64,000 nucleotides of DNA from Sphagnum compactum (lineage: Eukaryota; Bryophyta; Sphagnopsida; Sphagnales), in assembly GCA_965153455.1 (NCBI GenBank), contig OZ234503.1:9987118-10051117 (forward strand), given 5' to 3'. Shown in pieces: positions 38,576-51,094 of the stretch; position 1 is the first letter of the stretch; each line of letters begins with the position of its first letter. A program made the translations under genes and the position numbers. The notes beneath the pieces are model-generated. The model saw only the letters and a program-made list of their open reading frames with translations, did not search any database and was not told the DNA's origin.

Positions 38576-39918
38576 TGAGCAGCTTCTGCTGCAAGCTGCT
38601 CCCTTGGATGTTGCTGCTGTCTCCCCCCCCCCCCCCAACAAAGTCCCTCGCTTGCGCGCACCCAACTCTAGTTTTTTTCTTTTGAGTTTTCTGCAACGGA
38701 CTGTTGTTCTCTTCTTCTTCTTCTCAGGAAAATTGTTGCATCTCGAAAGATATTGTAACGACAACTTGTTCTCATGCTTCCTCACCCTTCATGGCTCGAC
38801 AATGAATTTAGGGTATTTGATAGGGCATGGAACTGGGTTGGTTGCAGCAGCAGCTGCTACTTTCTTTCTTTCTTCTTTCTTTCTGTCTCTGGAGCTTTTT
38901 CCTTGCGAAGTTGTTGCTTTCACGCACGCATCCGCACAAGAAGAAGAAAATTGTTTTCAATGCATGTTCTCTGTCTGTCTGTCTCTCTGTGCTTCTGCCT
39001 TTCTCAACTTTCACTTGGATTGAATTTCTTGCCTCCACCACATCTCTTCAAGCACGAGAACAAGAAGAAAAAGAAAAGCTTTCTCTCAATCTCATCCAGC
39101 AACTGCTCATCAACAAAGACACTTCTGTCTCTCACTATCTATATCCCAGCACACCACTCACACCCCTCTCCTTTCCTTCCCCCAATCCCACTACCTATTG
39201 GAGTATGAGGAGGAGTTGCATTTCTCAGAAACAAAAACAAAACAAACACACACACACACACAAACAAACACACCAACAAACACGACTAGTACCAAAACCA
39301 CGCGCAACAAAATATAAATTCCCCACTCCTCTTTTATTTCCTGCACACAAAAAATTTCCCCACTCCTGTTTTGTTTCCTGAACACCCAGACACACACAAG
39401 CCTGCAACAAACAAACAATTGCACAAGTGAAGACGACGATGAGCTTGTACAAAACTCCCTTCCTTTCCTCTTCTTCTTCTTCTTCTTCTTCTTCCCTCCC
39501 TCCCTCTCTTCCTTCCTTCCTTCCTTCCTTCCCTTTCTTTCTTTTCCTTCCTCCCTCAGTCTTTTCCTTTGCTTTCCTTCATTCCTTCTTTCCTTCCTCC
39601 CTGAGTTTTCTCCTCTGCTTTCCTTCGCACTTTCCTTCCTTCCTCTTTCCTTGCTTGTTTCTTTTCTTTCTTTCTTTCTCGTCTGGACCAGATAGGGTAG
39701 GTACTAGGGTGGGTAGCTAGTTTGTTTGTGCTTTGTTTTGGGCGAGGAGAGCGCGAGAGGTGATTTTGGCAAAACACACAAGACCCAAAATAGTCCTCGT
39801 CCGGACCAGATAGGTAGCTAGCTACTGCCTACTTTCTTTTCTCTTCTTCTTCTTCTCCTCCTACACACCTCATTTTTGCAAAACACAGCACCAAAATAGG
39901 CACGCAATCTACTGATTG
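38576..39918 (-). promoter_or_regulatory. leader and upstream region of the BOP gene, dense in microsatellites
   Basis: Holds a C14 run (38623-38636), CTTT/CTGT repeats (38860-38990), a CA run (39245-39262), a TTC run (39470-39494) passing into TTCC/TTTC repeats to about 39680, and two related blocks at 39680-39720 and 39800-39830 sharing ggaccagatagg and gtagctag. On the BOP strand these are long purine (GA/GAAG) tracts. A transcription start cannot be fixed. Open frames on either strand here follow the repeats and are not credible genes. Confidence 0.5.
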
Positions 39919-40385
39919 AACGAATGAGAGTGAGAGGGAGCGCGCGAACTCGGACAGCCAGCAGAGGGAAAGAGGGGACGGCGGCTGCTGCGATTGCGCA
40001 AGCAAGCAAGCAAGCACCCCGCCCCATCTGCCGCGGAAAATGGGCAGCAACGCGCGGCAGAGTTTGCCTTTGCGACGAGCTTCTTTGCCACTTCTCGCTG
40101 GCTGGCGGCGGCCAAGAAGCCCACTGGCCCAGGGGCGGGGGGCAGAGGGGCCCGCACGCCACACGGGCAAACAGAAGCGGCAAAATGGGCAGACGGCCGC
40201 TCACAAGGGCAGACAGGAGCGTGTCAAAAGGGCAGCGAGACGGGCATCTGGGCAGACAGAAGCGGGCAAAGGGAAGAGGCCCCGGGCACACGGGCAGACG
40301 GAAAATGGGAAAAAAGAAGGCAGGGTGCTGGACACACAGAAATGGGCAAAAGGCACGGGACCAGACACACGGGCAGCTCTATGTA
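39919..40385. repeat. GC-rich island with GGGCAGAC-type repeats
   Basis: A sharp switch from AT-rich DNA to a CpG-containing tract with recurring gggcagac and cacgggcag words (for example at 40189, 40208, 40249, 40291 and 40369). It lies about 1.4-1.8 kb upstream of the BOP start codon. No coding call: open frames exist in several phases on both strands, as expected for GC-rich low-stop sequence. Confidence 0.6.
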
Positions 40386-41485
40386 GCTATCTATTTTGCC
40401 CGAAAATACAAAAGGAAGCTAATACCTACCTATTTACTTACCCACCCAAATTTTTTTTGCATTGCCCCTTTTGGTATCAAAAAGATTCCCTTCCCCCTTT
40501 TCCCCCAACACTTACAATAATATAAAGTGACTCAATAGTTGGATAGTTATACATTGCTGAATTTTATTATATACTTATTATTATTATTATTATTTTATTA
40601 TTATTAACCCATCAACTATGTGGATGATTAAAAAAATAAAAGTATATTATTATATTATTTTGTTTAAGATGATATTATTTTGAAAAGGATGAATGTTTGG
40701 TGTTTTGGTCAATGGGTATTTTGAGAATGGAAAGATGTTACCGCAATTTTATTGAGTTTCTCATTTAAAAGATGTTCCTTTGTATTTCATGTTTGCATTC
40801 CGTGCAAAACAAGCAATTTTTTAATTCAATATTTTTCAAATATTTTTATTACTATTGAACTTTTAAATGTATTATTGTATGTAAATAATATTGGTATTAA
40901 TACGAACATTGGGGATGACCAATATAAAACTATATGTGTTGGTCTCATACATGTTTGGTAAAACCTAAAATCATACATGCATGTCTACTATCTTAAGGTA
41001 ATAATCGATTTTTATAACATAACAATAATACAAACAAATTAATCAATTAAAATTAATTTCATTATGATTTTTGTAATTAAATCTTCATCAAACCTTTTTT
41101 TTAAAAATTTAAATAACATCAAATTAATTGAAAAAATATATATCTTAAAAAAGAATTTTATATTGAAATTTTAATTTATTTAAAAATTGACATGTTTTAT
41201 TTTAATCAATTCTTCCATAAACTTTTAAATAAAATTTTTAAGAAAATTATTGTAATAAGATTTAAAGGAATTGAAGCTAATTGTTTGTATGTTTATCAAA
41301 CAAAATTCATTTAATAAATTAATCATATGAATTGTTTTTTCCATTTCATAGTGATATGAAACTTCGTGATACAAAAAGGCAAGTGATAACCCAAAGAAAT
41401 AGAATTATATAAAGACATGATTAAATTAGTTACCCAAAATTCATATTTTGAGAAAAAAACTTAACAAGAAGACGGGTAGATTTCA
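40386..41485. other. AT-rich intergenic DNA
   Basis: Contains a TTA/ATT microsatellite at about 40576-40607 and very AT-rich sequence. No gene is seen. Confidence 0.55.
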
Positions 41486-41910
41486 AAACAACCCAGCATT
41501 TTGATACATAAGTTTTGACCTTTTGAATGGTGAAAAATCAAATTGGCAATTCAACTCCTAAATAATAAAACATTTAACAAAAGTAATCAAATTAGCACTA
41601 TTTTGTATTTTTTTCAAGGGCTTCAATTTTGCTTTTGAGAGCTCCCTGATTGGAAACCAAACAAGGAAATTATGAGCCTCAAAAGTGGCAAGACTCATAA
41701 CATGGCAATTATGGTAGTCTTGAGACAAAGTGCATTTCGATGGAGCTTCCACAAGGAGCTACAAAGTATATTATAGAGAAAATAATGATAACTCTTCTTC
41801 ACCAAGTTTGAATCATGAGGAGTCCCATGTAAAAATTTCCTTTGGTTTGTTGGTGCACCATTTTGGTTCCAAAATATAATTGACCATCTCTTTTTTTATT
41901 TGTGTAATTT
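41486..41910 (+). repeat. copy of the dispersed non-coding repeat family
   Basis: Ordered matches to 52640-53405: aatcaaattggcaattc, then caagggctt with ttttgctt, ggcaagactcataa, gagctacaaagtat-ta-tata, and tggtgcaccattttggttcc. No open frame. Confidence 0.6.
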
Positions 41911-43556
41911 GACATGTTTGAAAAACTTGAAAGTTAAGGAACTTGCCTTTATAGTTTGCATTTTGTTGCAAACTTAAAAATTGATGAAGTTTTTTTTTTT
42001 ACCTTTGATAGAATTTTGACAAACCTAAAGATGCTTCATTTTAGTGTTGCAATTTGGAGTGCATATAATCTTATTCCTTATCCTATGCACCATAAATAAC
42101 AACCTTTTGTCTTGATCACAAACAATTAAAAAAACATGTTCTAGGTTTTGAATTTTGATAATGAAAAAATCAAAAATAATAATTCAATACCATTCAACAA
42201 ACATAACAATATGTCATAAAATGCACACACTAGAAGTATAGTTCAAATTAAAATATCATCAAACTTTAAAGAAAATCCTCCTTTGCATGATATGTGCATT
42301 AATGTTTAATGTCAATGTTTGGCATCCTTTCATTGCATCATACATTTTAGGTACCAAGGGAAAAAAAACTTATGTGAGCATCATACCAAATGCAAATGAA
42401 TTGTCTAATATAATTTGATCACACAATTTACTTTTTATAAGTGAAAACTTGATATTTTCATAGCGAAAAATATCAAATAAAATACCTTTGTTTTTATGAT
42501 GTCATTTGAAAATCATGATAATAATAGTAAATTGTGTTAAATGACTAATATGGATATTGAGGAATTCCAATTGAAAAAAACTATTGCATTCGATTTTGGG
42601 TTTTGCCTTAAGTTAAGGATGTTTGAAATTGAATAACTATTGTGTAGATAATGTCCATTTCACAAAAGATCCCATTACTTGCATAAATACAACCTTTTTA
42701 ACACTCAAAAAAATTGGGCATTATGAACCTATTAATCACACACAAAAAAGTACATTATTGAGAGAGAAAAGTAATTTGAATTCTATAGAATTTTCTTAAC
42801 AAAATATTGCAAAAAAATGAGGTATAATGTACATGATGTATGAAACAAACTTGTACGTTATATATAAGGAAATGAATCACAATATTATGAATGTAATATG
42901 AAACAGTTTTTCCATTTTGTGAAAATGGATGTTTAATGACCAATGTTCATCACACAACTAGTGAGGTACAAAGACAATACAAGGCCATGTTGCAAAATTT
43001 TATTTTATTTTTTCAAATAACTAAATTTTAATTTTGCAGTCAATGCACGCCATAGTCCTTGGACAAAAAAGTAGTTTCACATGTGAAGAATGTGTTGGTT
43101 TGGCAAAGGCACATTTCATCATGAGAAATTAATCACAAAATTAATCTCTTTCAATGAGATTTTGCCTCCTACCATAGACATAGATGATGGTGGATGCAAT
43201 CAACCCTATAAGTTGAACAATTTGAATTGATTTCATCCAAACAAAAGTATGGAATTGCCAAACAAGAAGTTTTGGTAATTCTATTTTCTCTAGCAAGAAA
43301 TCCTACCATTATTTTACTTCTCGATTATTTCACCATTACCCTAAATTAATAAGCCCTCAACTATTTACTTTGGAGAACCCCAAATGCATTGAAAGCATCA
43401 TAAAATTGGTTTTGTTTTCTCAAATGTGAACTTACAATCAAAAGATCAAGCATAATACATGAGAAGTAGGAACATTGATGCATTGTCAAAAACATAAGAA
43501 AATGCAAGAAACAAATTGGGAAATGAAATGATTTTCCATATGTGGAGCTTTCATGT

Positions 43557-43588
<32 letters not shown>

Positions 43589-44510
43589 TTCATGGATTAT
43601 TATTATTTTGTTACAAAATTTGTTAATGGACAAACAAGCAACCTAAAGTTATAGGTGTCACTTTTTATACTTGTCCTTGCACCGTTGTTGGGGATTACCT
43701 TTTTACCTTGGTTGGGGATCACCTCTTTACCCATATTGAAGGATGGAATTTTTTTAATGGACAATATAAAAGAAATGAATTATTAAAAGTCCTTCGAATT
43801 TTCATGAAGGCATTTATTTGTGAATAATATTTTGTGGAAAAGATTATTACCAACAATTTTTTTAAAAAAATGACAAGATATCAAAATTCCATATACAAAT
43901 GGAATATTGCACAACATGTGAAAATTCCTAAAAACATGCACCATTTCTTAAATGTTTTGTCCATTTGAGATACGTAGTGTTTCCCAATTCACATTGATGC
44001 AAGATTGTAAGGTGGGGGGACGACTAGGGAGGGGCCAAGGGCGAGTGAGAACCATTGTTTTTTTGGCATGGCGAAAATTTGCTAGTTTTCAACAAAGAAA
44101 TTGGGAAAAAAAAAATTGAATTTTTTTTTCTAGTGTAAATTCTTAAAATAATTTTTATAAAAAAAGAAATTTTGCTAAATTTCACCAAAAAATTGATCCC
44201 CCAGAAAAAAAAAATCTTAAATGAAAAAACATTGGTGAGAAAACCCAAAGAGGAATCTATGTGGTCGGGATCAATTTTCAACAACAATTATTATGAGGGT
44301 ATTCTAAAGCACACCAAGGGGGTTTTTTCTTTGTATTTTGTAGCACTCCTGACAAGGAAGATAGATGCTTTTGTCAATTGAACCGAACTTTTCACCATTC
44401 AAATTAATAAAAAAACCTTTGTTACTTTACACAAAGGGGGGGGAAGGCCCAACTCTACAACCCTCAAATGCATTTCAAAAAACATGAAATACCCACAAGA
44501 GGGAGGGAGG
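41911..44510. other. AT-rich intergenic DNA
   Basis: No gene is recognised. It includes a TA microsatellite at 43557-43585 and a pair of near-identical words (ttggggattacctttttaccttgg and ttggggatcacctctttaccc) at about 43687-43730. Confidence 0.55.
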
Positions 44511-44899
44511 GTTTAGGGTTTAGGGTTAGGGTTTAGGGTGCGGGCGGGTGTTTTGTTTTTCAAAATGCCCAATGAACAATTGCATTGATTAAATAAGCTG
44601 CCCTTTGGGTAGACTTTAAAAAAAAAATTGGAGCAAGATCTTTATGTGTAGTAGGGAAAGGGTGAGTCTAGAAGGTTTAAGGTTTAGGATTTTCAGCCCA
44701 AGGTTTAGGGTTCAGGATTATAAATTAGGTTTAGGGTTTAGGTTTAGGACTTTCAGCCCAAGGTTTAGGGTTTAGGGTTATAAATTAAGTTTCGGGTTAA
44801 GGTTATAAATTAGGTTTAAGGTTTAGGATTTTCAGCCCAAGGTTTAGGGTTCAGGATTATAAATTAGGTTTAGGGTTTAGGTTTAGGATTTTCAGCCAA
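44511..44899. repeat. interstitial telomere-like (TTTAGGG) array and derived satellite
   Basis: Starts with short runs of TTTAGGG and TTAGGG (44511-44540), followed after about 130 bp by units containing aggtttaggrttttcagccca plus ataaattaggttt. The word tttcagcc recurs at 44691, 44751, 44830 and 44890, giving spacings of 60, 79 and 60. The longer unit carries an extra partial copy of about 19 bp. Confidence 0.85.
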
Positions 44900-46440
44900 T
44901 AAGTTAACCATTTGCCCTCAATCTTTGCTTTGCTTGTAGTGTGGTAAAACCTGATGATGGTGGTTGCCCTCAAGCTTCAAGTGTAGCTGTAAATAAATAA
45001 AAGCTAGTAGGGATTCAGAGCCTGGACTTTGTGAAATAGCCTAGTAGTACATACTTACTCACAGCACCAACCCACACAATAGAATCCTTCCAAATTTTCA
45101 GTTATGAAAAAGTCTAATCATGTACTCTGACATTGTCTCCTTAACACATCCATGATGTCTAGGGAACCCAACAGTTTGGACTCCATTCAATGGTCACTGC
45201 AGCAGCTTAGTTTAAGAGAAAGAAAGAAACAAACAAAGAGAGAGAGAGAGAGAGAGCTTGGACTAGAATGGAAAACCAAATGCACAACAACAACCCACTT
45301 TATTGGCACAGAGAGAGAGTGTCATCATAACTTATTAGTTATGTAGGTGATAGGACTATTTCAACAGCAATAGTACTCAACACCAAATCCTCCCACCTGA
45401 AAACCAAACAGACCATTTAATAAATTTTTTAATTAATTATTATTTTTGAATTCAAGTAAAAATAATTAAACTTAACTTAATTTAAATTTAAATTTAAATT
45501 TAAATTTGGAATTTTATTTTATTTTTTATTTTCTTTAATTTTATTTTTTAATTTTATTTGATTTTAGATTAAATTTTTATAGCTGTTGTTCTTGTTGTTT
45601 AGGGTTTAGTTCATAAAGTCTGCTCAATGAAGACCCGGAAAATACTCAATGAGGAAGGAAGGAAGGCTTGTAAACCCTAATGAGGAAACATAATCATCTC
45701 CATCTCCGATGGATGAATGAAGGGGCGTAAAGTTCCCAATGTTAGAACAAAAACACTCTCCTTACTTAGAGGGGCGAGGGAGGATGGACGGAAAATAATA
45801 CACTTCACATAGCCTCGGTGGTGTAGTGTTTTTTTTATCAAAAAAAAAACGGGGCCACCATGTAGTTAGTGCTTTCCATGAAGGCTTTTTGTAGGGTTAA
45901 AAAACGTGTGGAAGAAACGACATTCCTCTTGATTTGATCCCTTGAGAACGGGCATTTTACACATGGTACTCCCCCGTCTTAAGTGGGATATTTTGTGTGT
46001 AACAACCATTCTTCTTGCAAGTTTTTTTTTAAAAAATATTTTAAAAATATTTTTAATATTTTAAAAGCTTTTAAATATATATATATATATTTAAAAATTT
46101 ACAATATGATCGGATCATTGTTTGTTGGGTTGAATAACAATGTTGACAATTTGAACCAAATTTTATCGTAGTATTTTGGCACGGTGGTGGCCATGTGTCA
46201 TAGCTAATACAATAACAACAACAACAACCACACCCCTCCCCACGCCCCCCCCAACACCCCAATTTCAAGTAAACCAAAGCTTTTCTTAAACCTATCACAC
46301 ATGAACAACTATCGTCAAAGAACCTACGGATGAAGAAGACTTGCATGGATAAAAAAGATTGTTTACTTGCGGAATTTGTGGAATCGCACCTTTCTTTATG
46401 ACAATGCGAAACCTCCTCGGATCTTTGGGGTCGGACTTTG
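44900..46440. other. intergenic DNA with simple repeats
   Basis: A GA run (45237-45257), a self-complementary aaatttaaatttaaattt tract (45480-45506) and an A/T palindromic tract (46027-46097) are visible. No gene is seen. Confidence 0.5.
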
Positions 46441-46512
46441 AAGTGTGTGTGTGTGGGTGGGTAGGTGTGTGGGTGGGTGGGTGGGGTGGTGTGTGTGTGG
46501 GTGGGTGGGGTG
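46441..46512 (+). repeat. GT/GGGTG-rich tract, possible G-quadruplex
   Basis: Repeats of gtgtgtgtgggtgggt with at least eight runs of three or more G within about 70 bases, in otherwise AT-rich DNA. Confidence 0.75.
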
Positions 46513-47636
46513 TGAGATTTATTTTTTTTCAAAAGCATGCCAATTTGTTTGTTTTGACATTTGACTCTATAATATAAAGTTTATACACCGAGCTAGAGTT
46601 GAAAGGGTACTTACTACTACCTACCTACTTACATATTATGCAAGAGGCGAGGCCCACTACTAATCGCTTCGCTTCGAGATTTGATTGACGTGGCTTGGCT
46701 TGGCTTGGCTAGGCTAAATCAACACACATACCAATACAAGCCCATTACAACCTTCCTTAGGTATAATTTTTCTTATCAAACAACAACTCGAAATGACAAC
46801 AAAAGCATACCCTACTCTCTACTTCTTCTTGTGTGATGATCGAACCAATGAATGAACCTCAAAACAAGCTAAAAACCATTTAGTTTTTGGTTGTTTCAAC
46901 GGTTGACCCTTGTAATCCGGAGTTGAACGGTCCCTTCCTTTCTCTCTCCATCCCCACCCCCCAAAAGGTAAGCAAGCAAGTCATTGACAATTTGTGTAAA
47001 CAAAAGAACTATTTCCATTTAGAAACATGATATTTGAGTGGTACTAGTAGTAGTAGAGAAAGTCAAAAGCCATTGGGTGCTCTCAATATATTGAGTGCTC
47101 TCTCTCTCTCTCTCTCTACCCTACTACAAAAAACACCCAAAACCCAAGGCTAACCACCCAGCTCTAACTTTTTTCATAAGGCTCCACAACATTGACAAAA
47201 CCATCATGGACATCATGAACAACCTTCTTTCCTTCCTTCCTTCATTCCCACCTACCTATGAAGAAGTTCACATGCAGTAGTCAAATGACTTGGCCCAGGT
47301 GTTGTTGTGAAGTGTCTCTAAACAAATTTTTTTTCAACATGTCCCAACAACAAGCATCAATAATTTTTCTTAACTTTTTCATCATACCAAAATAGTAAGT
47401 AAGGAAGAAGAAGAGACTGAAGTTTTATGTATCCAAGAGCCCCACAAAGTCACCCAATATTAAGAGACATATGTGTAGTAGTATCACAACATAGAGTTGC
47501 TAAACAATGTCCCAAAGAAACTGTATAAAGCACCTTGGTAAAAAACATTCCTCTTAAGTGTATTTGGAGGGTATCTTATATGTGAGAGAGAGTATCCTTT
47601 TTCGAATTCTTCGAAGAGACGAGGGACACTATGCTT
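46513..47636. other. intergenic DNA with simple repeats
   Basis: A tggcttggcttggcttggct run (46691-46711) and a CT run (47096-47117) are visible. No gene is seen. Confidence 0.5.
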
Positions 47637-47935
47637 ACTCCTTAGGAGTGAGAGCAAATCTTCTTAAGATGTGTAAGTGTAAAAAAAAGTGCATTCACAC
47701 CTAATGTTAAGTCAGGTTTAAGTGAAAATCTAGGTGGCATCTTAGGTGGTGGCACCCAATATTAAATGGGTGATTGTTTAATATTAAGTGAATGTTAACT
47801 TAACGTAAAAATCTTTGTGATAAATAGATTTAGGTCCTAAATGACTAGCTTGGCAATAGGGGACTTAATACTAGAGTCCTTAACGTCAAGTGTGAATGCA
47901 CCTTAAGAATCCTTCCACTCTTTAGGAGTAGGCGT
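47637..47935. mobile_element. MITE-like inverted-repeat element
   Basis: The perfect 12-bp word gtgcattcacac at 47689-47700 is inverted at 47890-47901. Similarity continues outward (left cttcttaag and taggagtgag, right cttaagaat and ctttaggagta) and inward (cctaatgttaagt against ttaacgtcaag). The interior is non-coding. The target duplication is not clear. Confidence 0.6.
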
Positions 47936-48100
47936 AAGTAAGAACGCTCACCCTCCTACACCTTGTGATGATGTGTGTATGTTTTAAGTTCATGATAACT
48001 TTCACCTCATGCTTTATGTAATAGGATGATGGCAGCCTTTAAACATGGGAGAGTCGAGAGGTTTTGCCATTATCCAACATAATGAATGCGCAATAATGAA

Positions 48101-48515
48101 TGGCTATTTTGCCAAATTTCCAAGTCTATTTCACCTTATGGACTGCCCGAAGGAGCTTCAAGCTGCCCACAAATTTCAAATTTTCTGGGCTGTCCTAAGC
48201 CTGATTTTTTTTTTCCAGTCTGCCAAAACTTCTGCCCCAAACTACTGCCCTCATGTTGGGCTTGAAGCTCACTTGGCAATCCGCAAGGTGATGTGGACAA
48301 CATGGCCAAAAAATAGCCCAATAGCCCAATGTGCAATGTGGAGTGGGTGGCTTGGGAACGCGGAGGACATGGCAATGTGGACATAACAATTTGGCAAAGT
48401 GAAGTTGGCAAACAAGTAAAGTCGACTTGGCAAAATAGCCAAATAGCAATGTGGACTTTGCAATTTGGCAAAGTGGACTTGAGAAGTAGGACAACTGAAC
48501 TTGGCAAAATAGCCA
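48101..48515. repeat. inverted-repeat-bounded segment with ttggcaaa sub-repeats
   Basis: The word tggctattttgccaa (48101-48115) is perfectly inverted at 48501-48515 and again at 48427-48441. Between 48370 and 48500, words such as aatttggcaaagtgg, gcaatgtggactt and cttggcaaaatagcc recur. Open frames cross it on both strands but follow the repeats. Confidence 0.6.
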
Positions 48516-50942
48516 AACAAAAATGGTATTCCATACCAAGCATCACACAATGCCATTGGTGAGATGGTAAATTCAAAGTTTTGATTGGGGGTTTTAATAC
48601 TCGATAACAAAGTTAAACTTTCTTTCTTTATTTATATATTATATATTTGAAATTCCACTTCAAGACAATGCATGATTATGAACTTTGTTTCCACTTAAAA
48701 TTTTCAGAATTTTTGTAATCACTTGACCCATGTGCCTTTTGTAATCAAGAAAGTTCAAAGATTATGACCCCCTTCCATATAATGCACCACTGAATTCATT
48801 CATAGGGCAATTGGCCGATATCTATAACATGAATAAGATATGGCAATGGTAAACATGAATTTGCAATAAATATAGTCCTTCAATGGACCTATGTTTAAGC
48901 AAGTCTAAACCAATATGTGTGTTGAGGAACACAAAGTGAACAAGTCCAAGAAAAAGTATGATTTGTTGTCATAAACTAATCTTGAAGGCAATGAATTCAC
49001 ACAAAGTAGTTCAATGGATCCTTAAACAATGGTTACACAAGTAAGTCAAAGAGCTCAAGAGAACAAACCCTTCTTGTTAACCTTGAATGAAACCACTTGC
49101 ATTAGAAAGTTCAAAATGATAGTGTCATCTTTGTTAAAAAGGAAACTAGAAAGTGCAACCAATACATGTTACTAAGCACTTTTATAACCCTTTAATATGT
49201 ATCCATAACTTCCTTTGACAAGACTTTAATAAAAATGAATACATATTGTTATTAAGGTCAAACTGCATCTTCGCATTGAGGATATAATAAAAATATAATG
49301 TTTGGACTAGAACCCTATGGATTTTAAAAAATTATAGATTTATGGAATGTATAATAATAGTTAAATAAATATTTGATCTTGATGTGTGCAACTTCATTTA
49401 ATCTAAACCCATCGAAATTAGGTTCGACATTTGCATTTCCATTTTTATTTGTATGGGTATTTATGATCATGAACGTAATCATTGAGCAAGGTTCCAAACT
49501 GAACAACTCCCCCCCCCCCCCCCCCCCCGTTTCCTTTGCCCTCATTCTATTTATTTCATATGTTTCCATATGATTCTCAATAGTTCATCATTATTTATGT
49601 CAATCTCATATTTGATTTATTACATTACATGGACATGAGAAAACAAAAGGCTAGAAGAAAGGAGTGAGATAGTTTGAAAAGGTATTTGAGTTTTTTTTTT
49701 GAATAATAATTATGAAACATTATAATTGTGTTAAATAACATACTAACACCATTACAAGATAGATAGCAAGATTACTTGAAACCATAGACTATGGATAAAT
49801 CCAAAGAACATCAATATTAACTATTTAAAGGGTGACATGTTTTGTGATGGAAACTTCACAAAACATGGCAATAATTAATAAATGAACCTTGCAACTTCAA
49901 AAGATGAAGTGTGTTGTCATTGGTAACACCGTACAAAACACAAACATTATTCAAGAACCAAGTTGATGATAGAAACCTTTTTGGGCATCAGAAGGGATGA
50001 AACCAATTAAACTACTAGCTCCACCTAATGTTTTCATTAAAGAAACAACTACTTTGAAGGAGTCTAATAATAATCATAACCAAAATGTAATGCAAATTCA
50101 AAGGTTCCCCATCCTTGTGATCATAAAGAGACTAAATAATTAAGAGTGAAAAGTAACCATGGTACAAGTCTATTCAACAAGGTTTCAAACCATATGCCAT
50201 GTCTCAAAGTTTGCGATTGATTGCTTGGCATGCAACAACAATTCCAAACCCAAATGGATGGAGTTGTTTCTTACAATGTTTGAAGACTTGGTGTTCCAAT
50301 GCTACAACTATCAATGACATGGAGGTTTGGAACATTTATAATGTGGAACAATTCAAAAACAAGGTTTGCAAAATAATTATCACCCATCAATTTTTCTCAA
50401 TCATTGTAACAAACAATTTTAATGGGTATTTGAAAAGGCAAAAGAAAAAGCAATGGACTGAATCATTAGAATGAATGTAATCCATTTTGTTGTGACGAAT
50501 TATATTACAACATAAGTTCCCCATCTAATTAGCCAAACTTATTAACAAATTGCAACTACCACAATGATTAATCATCTATATGGAAACCAATTAGGGGATG
50601 TATGGAATACCCACATTATTTACGTCATATCATTCCAAACATGTCAATCATGTCACTTTTGACATTGATATGCATTGACATCATGTTGGTATATGATCAA
50701 AATAAGGTCATCATAGGTCCACATAATAACTTTTGAATAATAGTAAATTAATTACCCTTGATTGATGAAAAAATGGCATATGTGACAATTATTATCTATC
50801 ACAATATTTCATGGTAATTGAATTAATGCCTCCTTTGAAACCTATTCAAAGGAAAAACCCTACCACTATGGAAAAAAACACATTTATGGCATGAGTCATT
50901 CTCAATATGAATCCAAAAACAAATTAACAATGCATATCATTA
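48516..50942. other. AT-rich intergenic DNA
   Basis: A C20 homopolymer at 49509-49528 stands out. An open frame at 50199-50474 is not recognised. No gene is supported. Confidence 0.5.
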
Positions 50943-51094
50943 CACTACAACAAAATATCTCCCCATTCACCAAGTGCTTTCAGTAGATTTTGAATGAGTT
51001 CATTGGTCCCATTGAATGGGACCTAATGGGATCCAATGGTTCACTAGTCCATTGAACACGGACTAGTTAACTACACCCACATTTTGTAGTAGTA
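50943..51094. mobile_element. small MITE-like element with two internal hairpins
   Basis: The left end cactacaacaaaat (50943) is inverted at the right end as attttgtagtag (to 51092), with one mismatch and a final base difference. Inside are two short perfect hairpins: ggtcccatt with aatgggacc (51005-51023) and actagtcc with ggactagt (51043-51067). The ends resemble those common on plant non-autonomous DNA elements. The family is not certain. Confidence 0.5.

Noticed and set aside
39427-39777. Open frames on both strands through the TTC/TTCC tracts
   Set aside because: Ser/Pro/Phe- and Lys/Glu-rich translations are direct products of microsatellite DNA; no domain, and both strands are open.
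39818-40525. Several long open frames (up to about 200 codons) in the GC-rich island
   Set aside because: Overlapping frames on both strands arise from few AT-type stops in GC-rich repeat DNA; no family resemblance and no splice context.
45812-45880. tRNA-like start (cctcggtggtgtagtg)
   Set aside because: No T-arm GGTTCRA box, no acceptor pairing and no anticodon stem follow; a poly-A/T run interrupts the required body.
46071-46538. Minus-strand His/Thr/Pro-rich open frame
   Set aside because: Its N-terminal half is the translation of the GT/GGGTG simple repeat.
48136-48610. Overlapping minus-strand open frames of 113-146 codons
   Set aside because: They cover the ttggcaaa repeat mosaic in three frames at once, as repeat-derived sequence does; no domain.
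49509-49528. C20 homopolymer as a functional signal
   Set aside because: No paired G tract or gene context; more likely simple slippage, and its exact length may be a sequencing artefact.
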